Assembly (NCBI RefSeq): GCF_029784155.1
Contig: NC_073691.1
Span: 138,441,433 to 138,505,432, forward strand
Length of the DNA stretch: 64,000 nt
Source of the DNA: Uranotaenia lowii
Lineage: Eukaryota > Arthropoda > Insecta > Diptera > Culicidae
Direction of reading: 5' to 3'
Shown here: piece after piece, positions 54,638 through 64,000 of the stretch
How the letters are laid out: every line of letters starts with the position of its first letter
How positions within the stretch are numbered: position 1 is the stretch's first letter
Notes under the pieces: model-generated
The model's database searches: none
What the model saw: the letters and a program-made list of their open reading frames with translations, nothing else
What the model was told of the DNA's origin: nothing
Position numbers and translations under genes: made by a program

Positions 54638-56911
54638 CACTGAGTAACAAAAAAAGATTTTTTGAAAATAGTCCAGGGTTTTCCAACTGAATTAGACTAA
54701 TATTGACGCCCTGAGTCCGAAAATGATCATGGTTTTGTTCAATCAGGTCAGGATATTAGAATACATAAATTTTTAAAAGTCGATTTTTCGCCAAAAAACA
54801 AATTTCTGCGATTCCTCAGCTGAGAAACCCCTGACGATTTTCTCGGTTTTTCTAAAGAAATAAAGTCAACATATGCAAATTCTATCAGTTTTTATTTAAT
54901 CTAAGAAATTTGATAAGCATATTAGCATAATATTAGTATAAGAATGAGCGTAACGAGACACAAAAGTTTAGAGTTTACGGCATAAATCGCCGTTTCTTCG
55001 ATTCCCGTTTGTGAGCAGCTGCTGGGTTGTCTCTCTTCAGCGACCAGCAGTAGTCCGCCATCATGACTGCGTCCCACCTCCCCTGGTACCTTTCCTCCAT
55101 TTGGCGCATGTCTTGATGGAACCTTTCTCCCTGCTCGTCGCTCATCGCCCCTAGGTTTTCAAGAAACTTCTCCATATGTGAGAACAAGAAGTGCATCTTT
55201 ATACTCATCAAACACCCCAGTTTTTGGAAGGCCTCTATCATGCTGCTGACGAGTGTGGCGTGGTTTGCTGCCTTCGTGTTCCCCAGGAAGTTGATCACCA
55301 CCTGCACAAACGATTTCCACGCAGCGCGCTCTAGTGTGTTCATGGAGTTTTCAAACTCTGCGTCCTTCATCAGCTGCCGTATCTGTGGGCCATCGAAAAT
55401 GCCTGCCTTCAGCTTCTCAATGGTCAGTCGAGGGAAGGCTTTGCACAGGTAGTTGAAGCATTTCCCATCCTTGTCCAGGGCGCGCGTGAACTGTTTCATT
55501 AACCCTAGCTTCATGTGTAGTGGTGGGATCAATATCTTCTCCCGGTCAACAAGAGGTTCGTTTGTGATGTTTCTCGCCCCAGGTACTAACTGCTCTCGTG
55601 CCGGCCACTCTTTCTTAACATAGTGGTGGGCTCTGTCTCGACTTTCCCACATACATATAAAGCATGGGTACTTCGTGAACCCGGACTGTTGACCAAGTAG
55701 AAAGTTCACCATCTTGAATTCGACACAGATGATCCATTGGTGCTGCTCATATTGGATTTTGTCGAGCACGTACTTCACTGCTTCATATTTCTCTACAAGA
55801 GTTGTGGAGTGCGCAAGAGGGATTGAGGCGAACTGATTCCCGTTGTAGAGGAGCACACACTTCAAAGAGCGCTTACAGCTGTCAATAAACAGTCGCCATT
55901 CTCTCGGATCGTAGTGAGGAGCCCCGAGTTTAACAAGAAGACCGGCGACATCTCGGCAGTACACTAGGTCTTCCTCCTGGCAGAAGTAGCCCATGTAGTC
56001 CTCATGCCTTCTACGAAAGTAAGTGATACGCGCGTCCTCGCCAAGTAGATTTTTCTCTTTGAGTCTGGAGGCCAACAGCTCGGAGGAAGTCTTTGACAAG
56101 CTGAGATCCCGAACAAGATCATTAAGCTCACATTGTGAAAAGGGCTGCGGACCATCTCGTGCTTCATACTCTTCTGCATATCCTCCATCGTCTGTACTGG
56201 TAGTGGTGGCCTCGTCGTCGCTGTGAGGAAGCTCTGTGAACGATGGTACAGGAAATTCTTCGCAGTGAGCAACTGGACGGCGGGCAGATGGAAGGTCGGG
56301 GTACTGAAGGCTGTGCCGATTCTTCCGGTTGATACCAGTAGTATTGATTGCGCAGAAGTAACAATCCGATGCATGGTCAGACGGCTCCCTCCAAACCATC
56401 GGTATCCCGAACTTCAGTGAAGTTTTCGTGCCCTTCGTCCACCGCCGGAGGTATTCCTCGCACGTCTTGCACACCTTGTGCGGTGCCCAGGACTTATCTT
56501 GGTCACCCAGCTTGACTGTAAAGTAAGCCTGGTAGGCGTTCTTCACAAAGCCTGTGATGTTCTTCCTGTCCGCTGCCAGCGTGTATTCTCCGCAGATGTA
56601 GCAGAATACGTCAGGCTTATTCATGCATGAATGTCGAGCAGAAACCATATTAATAACCTGAAATAGTAATAGAAATATGTAGTCTACTTTCAAATATTAA
56701 ATTTTGTTAATTTTGTTAATAAGTTAATTTTATAATTACATAGATTGAACTCAAAATCCCTATTACTAGCATATTGAAGCGTATATAGCCATATGGCTGT
56801 ATCTAAAAAAGTTGACCTGATACAGCAAAATCAATGTGATATTCTAACTCAGGACACAAAAATTAGTCTAAATCAGCTGAGAAACCCCTGGCCCCTGGCT
56901 GTCACCCAGTG
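54638..56911 (-). mobile_element. DNA transposon with CACTG/CAGTG ends carrying one intact ORF
   Basis: Inverted repeats of about 110 bp bracket the 557-aa gene. Left inner landmarks (plus strand): CACTGAGTAACA, CCAGGGTTTTCC, CTGAATTAGACTAATATT, CCTGAGTCCGAA and AATCAGGTCA (to 54750). The right end, reverse-complemented, has CACTGGGTGACA, CCAGGGGTTTCTC, CTGATTTAGACTAATTTT, CCTGAGTTAGAA and TATCAGGTCA in the same order (56911 down to 56813). TAA borders the left end and TAA the right, so the target duplication could be 3 bp, although the flanks are AT-rich and palindromic. Length 2274 bp. CACTG termini with a 3-bp duplication recall CMC-type elements, but I cannot assign a superfamily. Confidence 0.72.
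54975..56648 (-). CDS. Intact 557-aa zinc-finger protein, candidate transposase
   Basis: ATG at 56648 is the first in the exon; just upstream is a clean acceptor (CTATTTCAG then GTTATTAATATGG), so a 5' non-coding exon is likely. Zinc-binding pairs: C16-x2-C19 with C60-x2-C63, C96-x2-C99, and C329-x2-C332 followed by W334 and H341-H342. Residues 140-170 are acidic and low-complexity. The C-terminus has a basic signal KRESKKRRF. I recognise the conserved segments FIDSCKRSLKCVLLYNGN, GFTKYPCFICMWESR, LIPPLHMKLGLMKQF and DEQGERFHQDMRQMEERYQG as a multi-copy animal family usually annotated only as uncharacterised. A possible acidic triad is D256 (FIDS), E310 (CVEFKMVNF, where I believe relatives have Asp) and E505 or E508; this is inference. 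The position between inverted repeats suggests a transposase. No stop or frameshift. Confidence 0.75.
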   Translation of the reverse strand: MVSARHSCMNKPDVFCYICGEYTLAADRKNITGFVKNAYQAYFTVKLGDQDKSWAPHKVCKTCEEYLRRWTKGTKTSLKFGIPMVWREPSDHASDCYFCAINTTGINRKNRHSLQYPDLPSARRPVAHCEEFPVPSFTELPHSDDEATTTSTDDGGYAEEYEARDGPQPFSQCELNDLVRDLSLSKTSSELLASRLKEKNLLGEDARITYFRRRHEDYMGYFCQEEDLVYCRDVAGLLVKLGAPHYDPREWRLFIDSCKRSLKCVLLYNGNQFASIPLAHSTTLVEKYEAVKYVLDKIQYEQHQWIICVEFKMVNFLLGQQSGFTKYPCFICMWESRDRAHHYVKKEWPAREQLVPGARNITNEPLVDREKILIPPLHMKLGLMKQFTRALDKDGKCFNYLCKAFPRLTIEKLKAGIFDGPQIRQLMKDAEFENSMNTLERAAWKSFVQVVINFLGNTKAANHATLVSSMIEAFQKLGCLMSIKMHFLFSHMEKFLENLGAMSDEQGERFHQDMRQMEERYQGRWDAVMMADYCWSLKRDNPAAAHKRESKKRRFMP

Positions 56912-58374
56912 TAATTATTACAATTAATTTTATTTCTGACTTTTTGTACAATTTGTAGAATTGTTCGAGAAGTATAATACGGCTACATCATCATTACTGC
57001 TAAAGCTTAGTTCTTTTAAGAAAGGAACACTTCTTTTTGTAAATGACTCATTTACTTGTAATCAAAATTTTTAAATTTTAATAACGTAAAAACTAAGTGT
57101 AGATCTCTGAAATGTCCAACAATTTTTTTTTCTCCAATAAACTGAAAATGTTGTCTAGTTATGAGTCATTCAAACCTAACTCCAAACAACAAATTTTTGC
57201 TTGTTATAGAGCTCGTAAGCTGTATAGCCGGTACCAATGCAATGAGACAGATGATCTCTGATGAACGACAAAACTTTTGTATAACCCTATTTCAAACAAA
57301 CTCCAGCGTTTGAATCCTTTATCATGTCTGCTCGTGGCAAGGTATGTAATTGCTGGCTCTCTGTTGTGTTGTGAGCCTACTTGGTTGAATGATTCAACTA
57401 AATCAAAGCAATCGAAAGATTTCTTTTAATTCAACCACGGTATACCGTGGTTGAATTAAAAGGAATCTTTCGATTGCTTTGATTCAATTGCTGGCTGATT
57501 TGTATGAACAAAAATGATTTGCCAAGATTCCGCTCTCCTGTAAAAAAAACTAAAATTTTTAAAACAAAAACAGTGGTTTACGCTGTTTTGAAAGTCTTAT
57601 TTTTTCATGAATTATCATAAGATTACCTTCATTTCCTTCATAGAAAGTATTTCGATCAAACGGATGGTTTTTTAAATACACGTATTATAAACTGTCCCAT
57701 TTCTAAAAAAACTAGGTTAGAATCATGAGATTTGAAATATGTTTTATGATATGCGTGGTTTTGAAGAATATCACACCTTATAATGAAGAAAGCTTTTGTT
57801 TCTCGATGGCAATAGAAAAATTTAAAAATTATGTTAATTACAGCAGAGTGGTTGTCAACTACATTAAACGCTAGTACGATGACACGTGGTAACAAACAGC
57901 AGTTTTTCGCACTACAAGAAAGAGGCGCTCTCTGGAGCCACTCTTCATAATAACTAAAACTAAAAACTAGACTTCTTCTACCTTATTTTTGAAAGATTCT
58001 TTTATCTAACCATGTCCATAACCATTTTAGTTAAATTTGACAATACTTAATATACTTTCAGTTATATTCTAAAATATTTTGAAGAGTTTGTTTGGTTAGC
58101 AATTAGTGGAAAGAATCTTGACATAATCAGACGATTGAACTCTCAAGAAAAGGCTTATTTTATGCAGGCTAGCAAACTACCGTTCAGTGTACATCAAGTT
58201 TTTTTGAGATACACTCTCTGGAGCCACTATTCTCCGAGAAGGAAAATTGGCTCCAATGAGAATATGTCAGCATTTGGACAATCAATTGTCATGCTTTTTA
58301 AAGTAGCACACGAGATGTTCTATTTCTCTTTGACAGTTGAAGAATTATAAAGTATATTGGATCTGTTGTACATG
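56912..58374. other. Intergenic stretch with palindrome and possible first exon
   Basis: Holds the 84-bp palindrome at 57401-57484, two CTCTCTGGAGCCACT words (57928-57942, 58214-58228), and at 57324 an ATG followed by five codons (SARGK) and a strong donor GTATGT at 57342. The last could be a short first exon, but no downstream exon is visible. A plus-strand frame of 71 codons at 58135-58350 has no recognised motif. Confidence 0.4.
57401..57484. repeat. 84-bp near-perfect palindrome, no loop
   Basis: Two 42-bp arms meet at 57442/57443 with the centre CCACGGTATACCGTGG; only one mismatch (position about 57464). Just to the left, GTTGAATGATTCAAC (57384-57398) is another small palindrome. The sequence could extrude as a cruciform or be the remnant of a foldback element. 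Confidence 0.95.
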
Positions 58375-61300
58375 ACCCAAGTAACACAGATCAAGCCAAT
58401 TGGCTTTTTTTTTAGTTTTAATGTTGTTTTATGAAGACTTTTCGATGGCATTTAATTTTAAAACGGTTTTATTGTAACATAGGAAATGCCTCACTTATCG
58501 TGTTTTTTAAAAGAGCCCTGAAAGTTTTGCTAAAACTTGAATAAAACACTATCTTAAAAGTGTTGTAATAATGTTAAAAAAGTATTGCTAAAGATTTAAT
58601 AAAACACATACTTTCCTGTTTCTATTAGAGCTTTGGTACCAGTTTTAATAATGCCCTCAATGCGCTTTTAAAACTAGCGTTCAAGCCAAGTTTTATTGGA
58701 ACATTGGTTATAAGCATGATAAAACTAAGTGACAGATGATTTGACAATCGAGAAGAACGTATACACGCTTAAACTTGTTTACCTCTTTTTGAGATAGCAT
58801 AACCTGTTTTGAAAGGGTTATCACTCAAAATTGAAAAAAACGTGCTATCAAAATGATATAAATTAACCCAGCTAAATTCATCTGGAAACTAAAAACAAAT
58901 TTGTTGTATCCGCATTCAAATTTCAAAACAACCGCAAATCGTTATTCGCTCAATTCTTAGGGTACGAACACAGTGAGCGCGAAGCGAACTACGAAGCGAA
59001 ATATTCATTTACCGGATGAATTTCGCAAATTCGTTTTTGAAGGCCGGCCACAGTGCACGCGAATTGCGAAGCGGTTCAACACTGAAAAAAACCTGTGTCT
59101 TGCAAAAACTATTCACACGTGAAAAAATCTTTGCAAATTTATTTGCAGAATCAAAACTGTAAGCGGGGATTACGCACGCGCGCAAAAAAAAAAAAAACAT
59201 TCCGCGTTAATTCCGAAAAACCAAGATGGTGGCTTCAGCCTAACATCAAAATGCTTTAAATGACTGAAAATCGTATAAAACACCCATAATGAGGGTATTA
59301 GGTAAAAGGAATCAATTAGTAGAAGTCGAATTTTGCAGTCTGACGCTATGAAACGCCATCTTAAAATCCAATTCGGCGGCTTCCGCTCAACTTTAAAATA
59401 TTTCAAACGACAGAAAAGTGCATGAAAAAAAAATCTACCAAAACTATGACAAAAATATAACAAAATTATGAAAAGAAATTTTACAATATTATGACAACAT
59501 AAATTATGAAACGCTGACAAAACTTTGAGAAAAATATGGCAAAGGTGATAAAAATATTACAAAAATATTAGAAAAATATACCAAAACTTTGAGAAATGTG
59601 ACATTAAAATGGTGAAGCCATGACCAAAATATTTCAAAAATCTGACAAAAATTAATTAAAATTGACTAAACTAAATAACTAAAAATAACAATAGTTACAA
59701 AACACAAAATAAAAACTTTGACAAATATTTGACAACATTATGGAAAATATGACAAATGAAATATGAATATGACAAATATAATAACTAATCAAAAATTACA
59801 AAAATGACAAAATTTTGCTATAAAATAACATAAATCTGCATTTTGTCGTTTTTTTTTCATGGTTCTGTCAGATTTTTGTTCATTTGATTGTAAGTTTTTT
59901 TTTATAGTTGTCTTTTTTCGTTCGATTATAGTCGTTTTACCATCTTCTCTTCATACTGAAAGTCTTACCCGGTACAACTGTGTTCGATGATTACTCTTGT
60001 ATTTGAACTCGCCAATTGAGCTACACATATCACAAGCCCATAGATTTGTCTTTGTCATATTTTGTCATTTTTTCGTCATGTTTGCCATATATTTGTAACA
60101 CATTCTTCATTATATTTTAGGATTTTTGTCATTTTTTGTTAAGCTTTTGTAATTCTACTGTCGTATTTGTCATCATTTTGTAATTTTTTTTACATATATT
60201 TAAAAGTATTTTGTTATATTTTTATCTCATTCTTCATAATTTTGTCAGTTTTTTGTCATTATTTTGTCAAATTTTGGTCATATTTTTTCCAGGACTTTGT
60301 CATATTCTAGCCCGTTTGTCTTATTTTTTCATTTTAATGTCAAATTTTTGCCATATTTTTACCACCTTTGAAATATTTTTTTTATAGTTTTATATATGTG
60401 TCAGTTTTGTGATTTTATTGTAAATTGTTTTTATTACTTTGTCATTTTTGTAAATTAGTAGTCAAATAGTTATCCTTATATAAGTTCTGTCAGGTTATTT
60501 TATTGTCAAATTTTGATTATAATTTTGTCATATTTTTTTCACATTTGTCGTAGTTTTGCCATTTATGTGAAATTTTTCTCATATTTTTGTCTAATTTTGT
60601 AATATTTGTCATATTTTTCGGCATAATTTTTTCAGCACATTTTTCGTGTTTTATTCAAAATTTTGTCATTTGTTATTATTTTGTTTGTCATACTTTTGTC
60701 ATGGTTCTTTCAAATTTTTGTCATTTGTCAAATTTTAGTAATAGTTATTCATATTTTTGCCACAGTTTTGTTATATTTTTGTCAATATTACTTTATTTTT
60801 ATAACACTTGTCATATTTTTGTTTATTTCTTTCAGTGCTTTTTTGCAGTTTTCTTAAAATTTTTGTTAAATTTTTGTCAATTATTTTTCATCTTCTTTTA
60901 GATCCCTTTTACTTATTTCTTAAATTGTGGATGGTTCATGCGATTTTCAGTTATTTACTGCATTTTGAATTTAGCGGAAACCGCCATCTTTTATTTCAAG
61001 ATGGCGTCGGACAGCCAAATTCGACTTCTACTTATTGAGCACTTTCATCCAATACCCTTATTGTGGGAGTTTCATGTGCTTTTCAGTCACTGCCAGCATT
61101 TTAAAGTTGAGAGAAAGGAGCCATATTGGATTTCAAGATGGCGTCGGACAACGAATTCCAACTTCTATCCGTTCAATCTCTTCACCCTATACACCTATGC
61201 CGAACGTTTATTGCCAGTTAGAATTAGTTTCAATTAAAAAAGACTGAAACCGCGTTTGTTCAAAAATCCGCTTTAAAAAACCGTGCATTTTTCATAACCA

Positions 61301-62792
61301 ACACAGAAACGGCAATGAAAATTAAATAAATAAACTTTTGAAAAAGATTTTTTGATAAATAATCATTTGCGATGAAAAATATTCGAAAGAATATTTTCAG
61401 TGTATGTCCGGATGAACAAAATGAATTCACGCGATCGAGCCGGGTCTTCGCACGAAAATTCGCTTGCACTGTGGCCGGTCGATGCTTTTTCAACGTGTTT
61501 CAATGAGAAGCGGTGTTTGCTAAGCGTGTTATTGCGCTTCATCAAATCGTCGTTTGACGATTTAAGAAATCGTTTGGTTATAATCCTCAATTATACGGGT
61601 TATAATTAAGCTTTAAGGCCAAGCTTTTGGTAACAGAAAATGATCTATTCCTTAGCAGTCTGAGATTATTTGATATCAATACGTACTTCTTATTTAAAGG
61701 TAATTGACCATCTCTAATCATTGTGAAAAGGAAAAAAAAACGAAAAGTTCAATGAATGTCTTTTGCCAAGCAACAAATCGAAATGTTCTCATTTATTGCG
61801 ACACACTTATCTAACTCAAAAATGGATAAATCTATCATGAGCGTGTATTCCATTTAGAGAAACATCAAACTGTGATTTAAGGTATCTTAAAACCATTTTA
61901 AAACTGTTTGTTGAAATTGTTTTATTACAACATTTTTCAAACCGGCAAAAAACAATTTTAAAACTGTTTTACAACTGCCTTAAGATGTTCAACATTATCT
62001 TATGAACACCATGTTGATTGTGAAATTGAATCGAATTTACTGACGCCATCTTGCTGGAAATAATTTTATAATACTAAAAGGTAGACATTTTCAACAAATT
62101 TGACAATGTTTGCGGTACTATTTTTTGTATAGGTAATGAATTTCAATGCATAACAAAAATTGCATCATTTGAGCAAATTTGTATTTTTCTAAAATTATTA
62201 TTTTTTAATTTAAAAAAAAATTCTTAAAATTGTGTCAACATTGATTTTCTTTGAGGCGCGCATATGTTTTGATGCTATTTCGTATATATTCACCAGAAAT
62301 CTGAGGTTGCAGGAAGTTTCATGCTAAGACATATTAAAAATAAAAATGAAAATATTTTTTAAAATAATTTAATGCAATTTTCACCAATCACCAAATGCAT
62401 GGGAGAGTAAGTGATAACACGAGAAAAAAACGAAACAGAAAGCTCCCACAGTAGAGTATCTATCAGATTCCACAGCTCTCACAGTAAAATTCCTATAAGA
62501 TTCCTTGACATAGTTTTAAAAGAGCTGTGGATAGTCTGAAGAGAGCTCTGAAAGGTTTCTTAAGGCTATGTCTAAATATAAGGTCGAATAGAACTATTAT
62601 GTTGGATATTTTATTATAGAGTATATAATTAGCTTTAAAAACGTTAACAAAACAGGGCCTTTTTGGCCATATGTTAGCTTTAAAGTAGTTGTGCTAATAG
62701 CGTAGAATGCGCTTTAGCTCATAAAGTAGCTTTAGGAAATAGTCTTAAGTGAACTGTTAAGGTTGGAATAAAACTTAAATTGTTACTTGGGT
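58375..62792. mobile_element. 4.4-kb TIR element with palindromic interior
   Basis: Starts ACCCAAGTAACA and ends TGTTACTTGGGT. The two sides mirror each other at several depths. GGCCGGCCACAGTGCACGCG near 59041 mirrors a CGCTTGCACTGTGGCCGG block near 61465. An AAGATGG/CGCCATCTT module with GAAGTCGAATTT lies at 59220-59430 on the left and is inverted at 60900-61190. An A-rich ATGACAAAAAT arm (59440-59830) faces a T-rich ATTTTTGTCAT arm (60050-60900). No transposase frame. TTTTAAAAC-GTTTTA words recur near 58457, 61895 and 61955. The target duplication is not visible. Confidence 0.65.
59190..61240. repeat. Inverted arms with AAGATGGCGTCGGAC modules and decayed TTTTTGTCAT
   Basis: Left arm: CCAAGATGGTGGCTTC at 59220, AGTAGAAGTCGAATTTTGCA near 59320, ACGCCATCTTAAAATCCAAT near 59352, then hundreds of bases of ATGACAAAAAT-type units. 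Right arm, inverted: TTTTGTCATATTTTTGTCA units to 60900, then GCCATCTTTTATTTCAAGAT, GGCGTCGGACAGCCAAATTC and CAAGATGGCGTCGGACAACG near 61135. Each arm holds two tandem modules of about 170-190 bp. Confidence 0.75.
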
Positions 62793-62950
62793 GATAACCT
62801 TGGAGCACCTTAAAGACAAATAACTCAAAGTAATGAATATCTTCTAGCCAAAAAAATCATCCAACAGGTTATTTTTATGATTTGTTAGTTTATCTGCGCT
62901 AAGTATTACGGGTTACATTTGGATAGTTTCATTATTCCACATTGTGTTTA
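62793..62950. other. Short AT-rich spacer
   Basis: Separates the 4.4-kb element from the last mariner; nothing else seen. Confidence 0.4.
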
Positions 62951-64000
62951 AGGGTGATACGGTCAAGATTTGGTCAAGGGAAAACGCGTGTAAATCGGTG
63001 AAACCGTTTATTTAAAAAATCAAATTAAATTTCTTTTTCAAGTTTAATTAGAATAAAATTCGGGAAAAAATTTCAGTTAGGCTTCCGCTTTTCCAAATCC
63101 GAATTGCCGGGCCTTACACTAAACCCCCGCCTTCAGATTTTGTACAGCCACCTTCAGTGTTTCTTCAGGAAAGGCAGCAGACGTTTATTCAAACACGTCA
63201 CGTAAATTCACGTAAATTTCTTGGTTGACAGTCCCGGAAGCTATGGAAATACTGCTTTTCAAGCCACAGGTACAGATGGCTTGCCAAACCAGATATTTCT
63301 TCGCAAACTTTGACAGTTTCATGTGCTTGAAAATATCTGCTACCTTTCCCCTTCCTTTTGCCGTATAAAACTCCTGTCCCGAAAGCTGCTTGTAGTCGGC
63401 TTTGACGTAGGTTTCGTCGTCCATTACCACGCAGTCAAACTTCGTCGGCATCCTCGTGTACAGCCTCCGGTATCGCGCTTTGGCCTTCGTATTTTGTTTA
63501 TCATCGCGATTTGGAGTAACTACCTTCTTGTAAGTCGATATTCCGGCTCGTTTTTTGGCTCGATGCACGGTTGTAGACGATATACCCAGCTTATTTGCGG
63601 CATCTCGGAGAGAGAGAGTAGGGTTTCACTTGAAAATACTGGCAACTTTCTTTGTCGTCTCAGCGGCTTCCGGTTTTCGATTTCCCCCCGATCCAGACTT
63701 CCTGGCTGTCGACAAACGTTCCCCAAACACTTTAATTACATGTGTAACGGTTGATTTGGCAACTTATAGCGATTTTGCCAGCTTTGCGTGCGAGTAGTTC
63801 GGATTTTCGCGATGCGCGAGTAAAATTTTGATACGCTGCTCTTCTTCCTTGGACGGCATTTTGACAACTGAAGAGTGAATTCCAAAATCAAAACAGGAGC
63901 AACATTCTACACACACACACCTTCAAAATGAGGGGTGTTCAGGTTTTTTAAATGCCAAATTGAAAGAAATACGTCAAGTTGATATTGACCAAATTCTGAT
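62951..64000 (-). pseudogene. Tc1/mariner copy d, internally deleted, cut by window end
   Basis: The left terminal repeat starts at 62951 with AGGGTGATACGGTCAAGATT next to TTA; the right one begins near 63975 and leaves the window. Transposase on the minus strand with ATG at 63859 (MPSKEEEQRIKILLAHRENP). It is closely related to copy b: same helix-turn-helix pair and VVMDDETYVKADYKQLSGQE. Near 63160 the frame jumps from LLPFL straight to PEETLKVAVQNLKAG, the C-terminus, so the second Asp and third acidic residue are deleted. A TGA near 63630 replaces the Arg codon of FK-R-NP in copy b (CGA to TGA). An (AC)n run at 63909-63921 lies before the ATG. It is non-autonomous. Confidence 0.87.

Overview
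The window reads as AT-rich eukaryotic (insect) chromosomal DNA, most likely from a mosquito or another nematoceran fly. The reasons are the mix of mobile elements (Tc1/mariner copies of the type common in mosquitoes, R1-, Jockey-, RTE- and L1/Tx1-like non-LTR elements, a copia element whose primer-binding site resembles that of Drosophila copia, hAT remnants), GT-AG introns of about 65-80 bp, and many diverged AT-rich minisatellites. There are no operons, ribosome binding sites or CRISPR arrays, and I found no tRNA or rRNA genes. The assignment to order is inference; nothing here is a species marker.

Layout. 0-8 kb: a short hAT-type MITE (808-1305), a hAT transposase exon on the minus strand (2102-2698), a 5'-truncated R1 ORF2 (3195-5055) followed by two tandem copies of its 3' UTR (to 5923), and a possible small spliced gene (6854-7474). 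8-13 kb: AT-rich, with a long decayed GTCAGAAA-type repeat (9780-11340) and a 167-bp MITE (13124-13290). 13.3-18.2 kb: a minus-strand copia element with one LTR, decayed gag, protease, integrase, RT and RNase H, split in RT by a 741-bp R1-type tail (14494-15234). 18.2-27 kb: mostly anonymous AT-rich DNA around a 9-bp satellite of about 1.34 kb (22719-24062). 27.6-30 kb: a second decayed R1 ORF2 and the 3' end of another LINE. 30.5-33.9 kb: two mariner copies, the first split by a hAT-type MITE that itself contains another MITE. 34.0-36.0 kb: a non-coding retro-insertion bounded by a 23-bp target duplication.

38.9-42.4 kb: a Jockey element with a 13-bp target duplication, whose ORF2 middle is replaced by an RTE reverse transcriptase segment. 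42.5-51.8 kb: the C-terminus of an older Jockey-superfamily LINE interrupted by an 8.5-kb block. That block is an L1/Tx1-like element (ORF1 and ORF2, minus strand) whose ORF1 is in turn split by a 3.9-kb TIR element. 52.6-53.9 kb: a complete-length mariner with both ends. 54.6-56.9 kb: the most notable unit, one intact 557-codon ORF lying between long inverted repeats that end in CACTG/CAGTG. 58.4-62.8 kb: a 4.4-kb element with ACCCAAGTAACA ends and a largely palindromic interior. 62.95 kb to the end: an internally deleted mariner.

The region is a nested transposon graveyard. Four insertions can be removed on paper so that a reading frame is restored across the junction (mariner/MITE, copia/R1 tail, L1-like ORF1/TIR element, LINE/L1-like element), which fixes the order of events. 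Only the 557-aa ORF looks fully intact. The L1-like ORF2 carries two stops and one frameshift. I see no convincing ordinary host gene; the spliced ORF at 6.9 kb is the best candidate and is weak.
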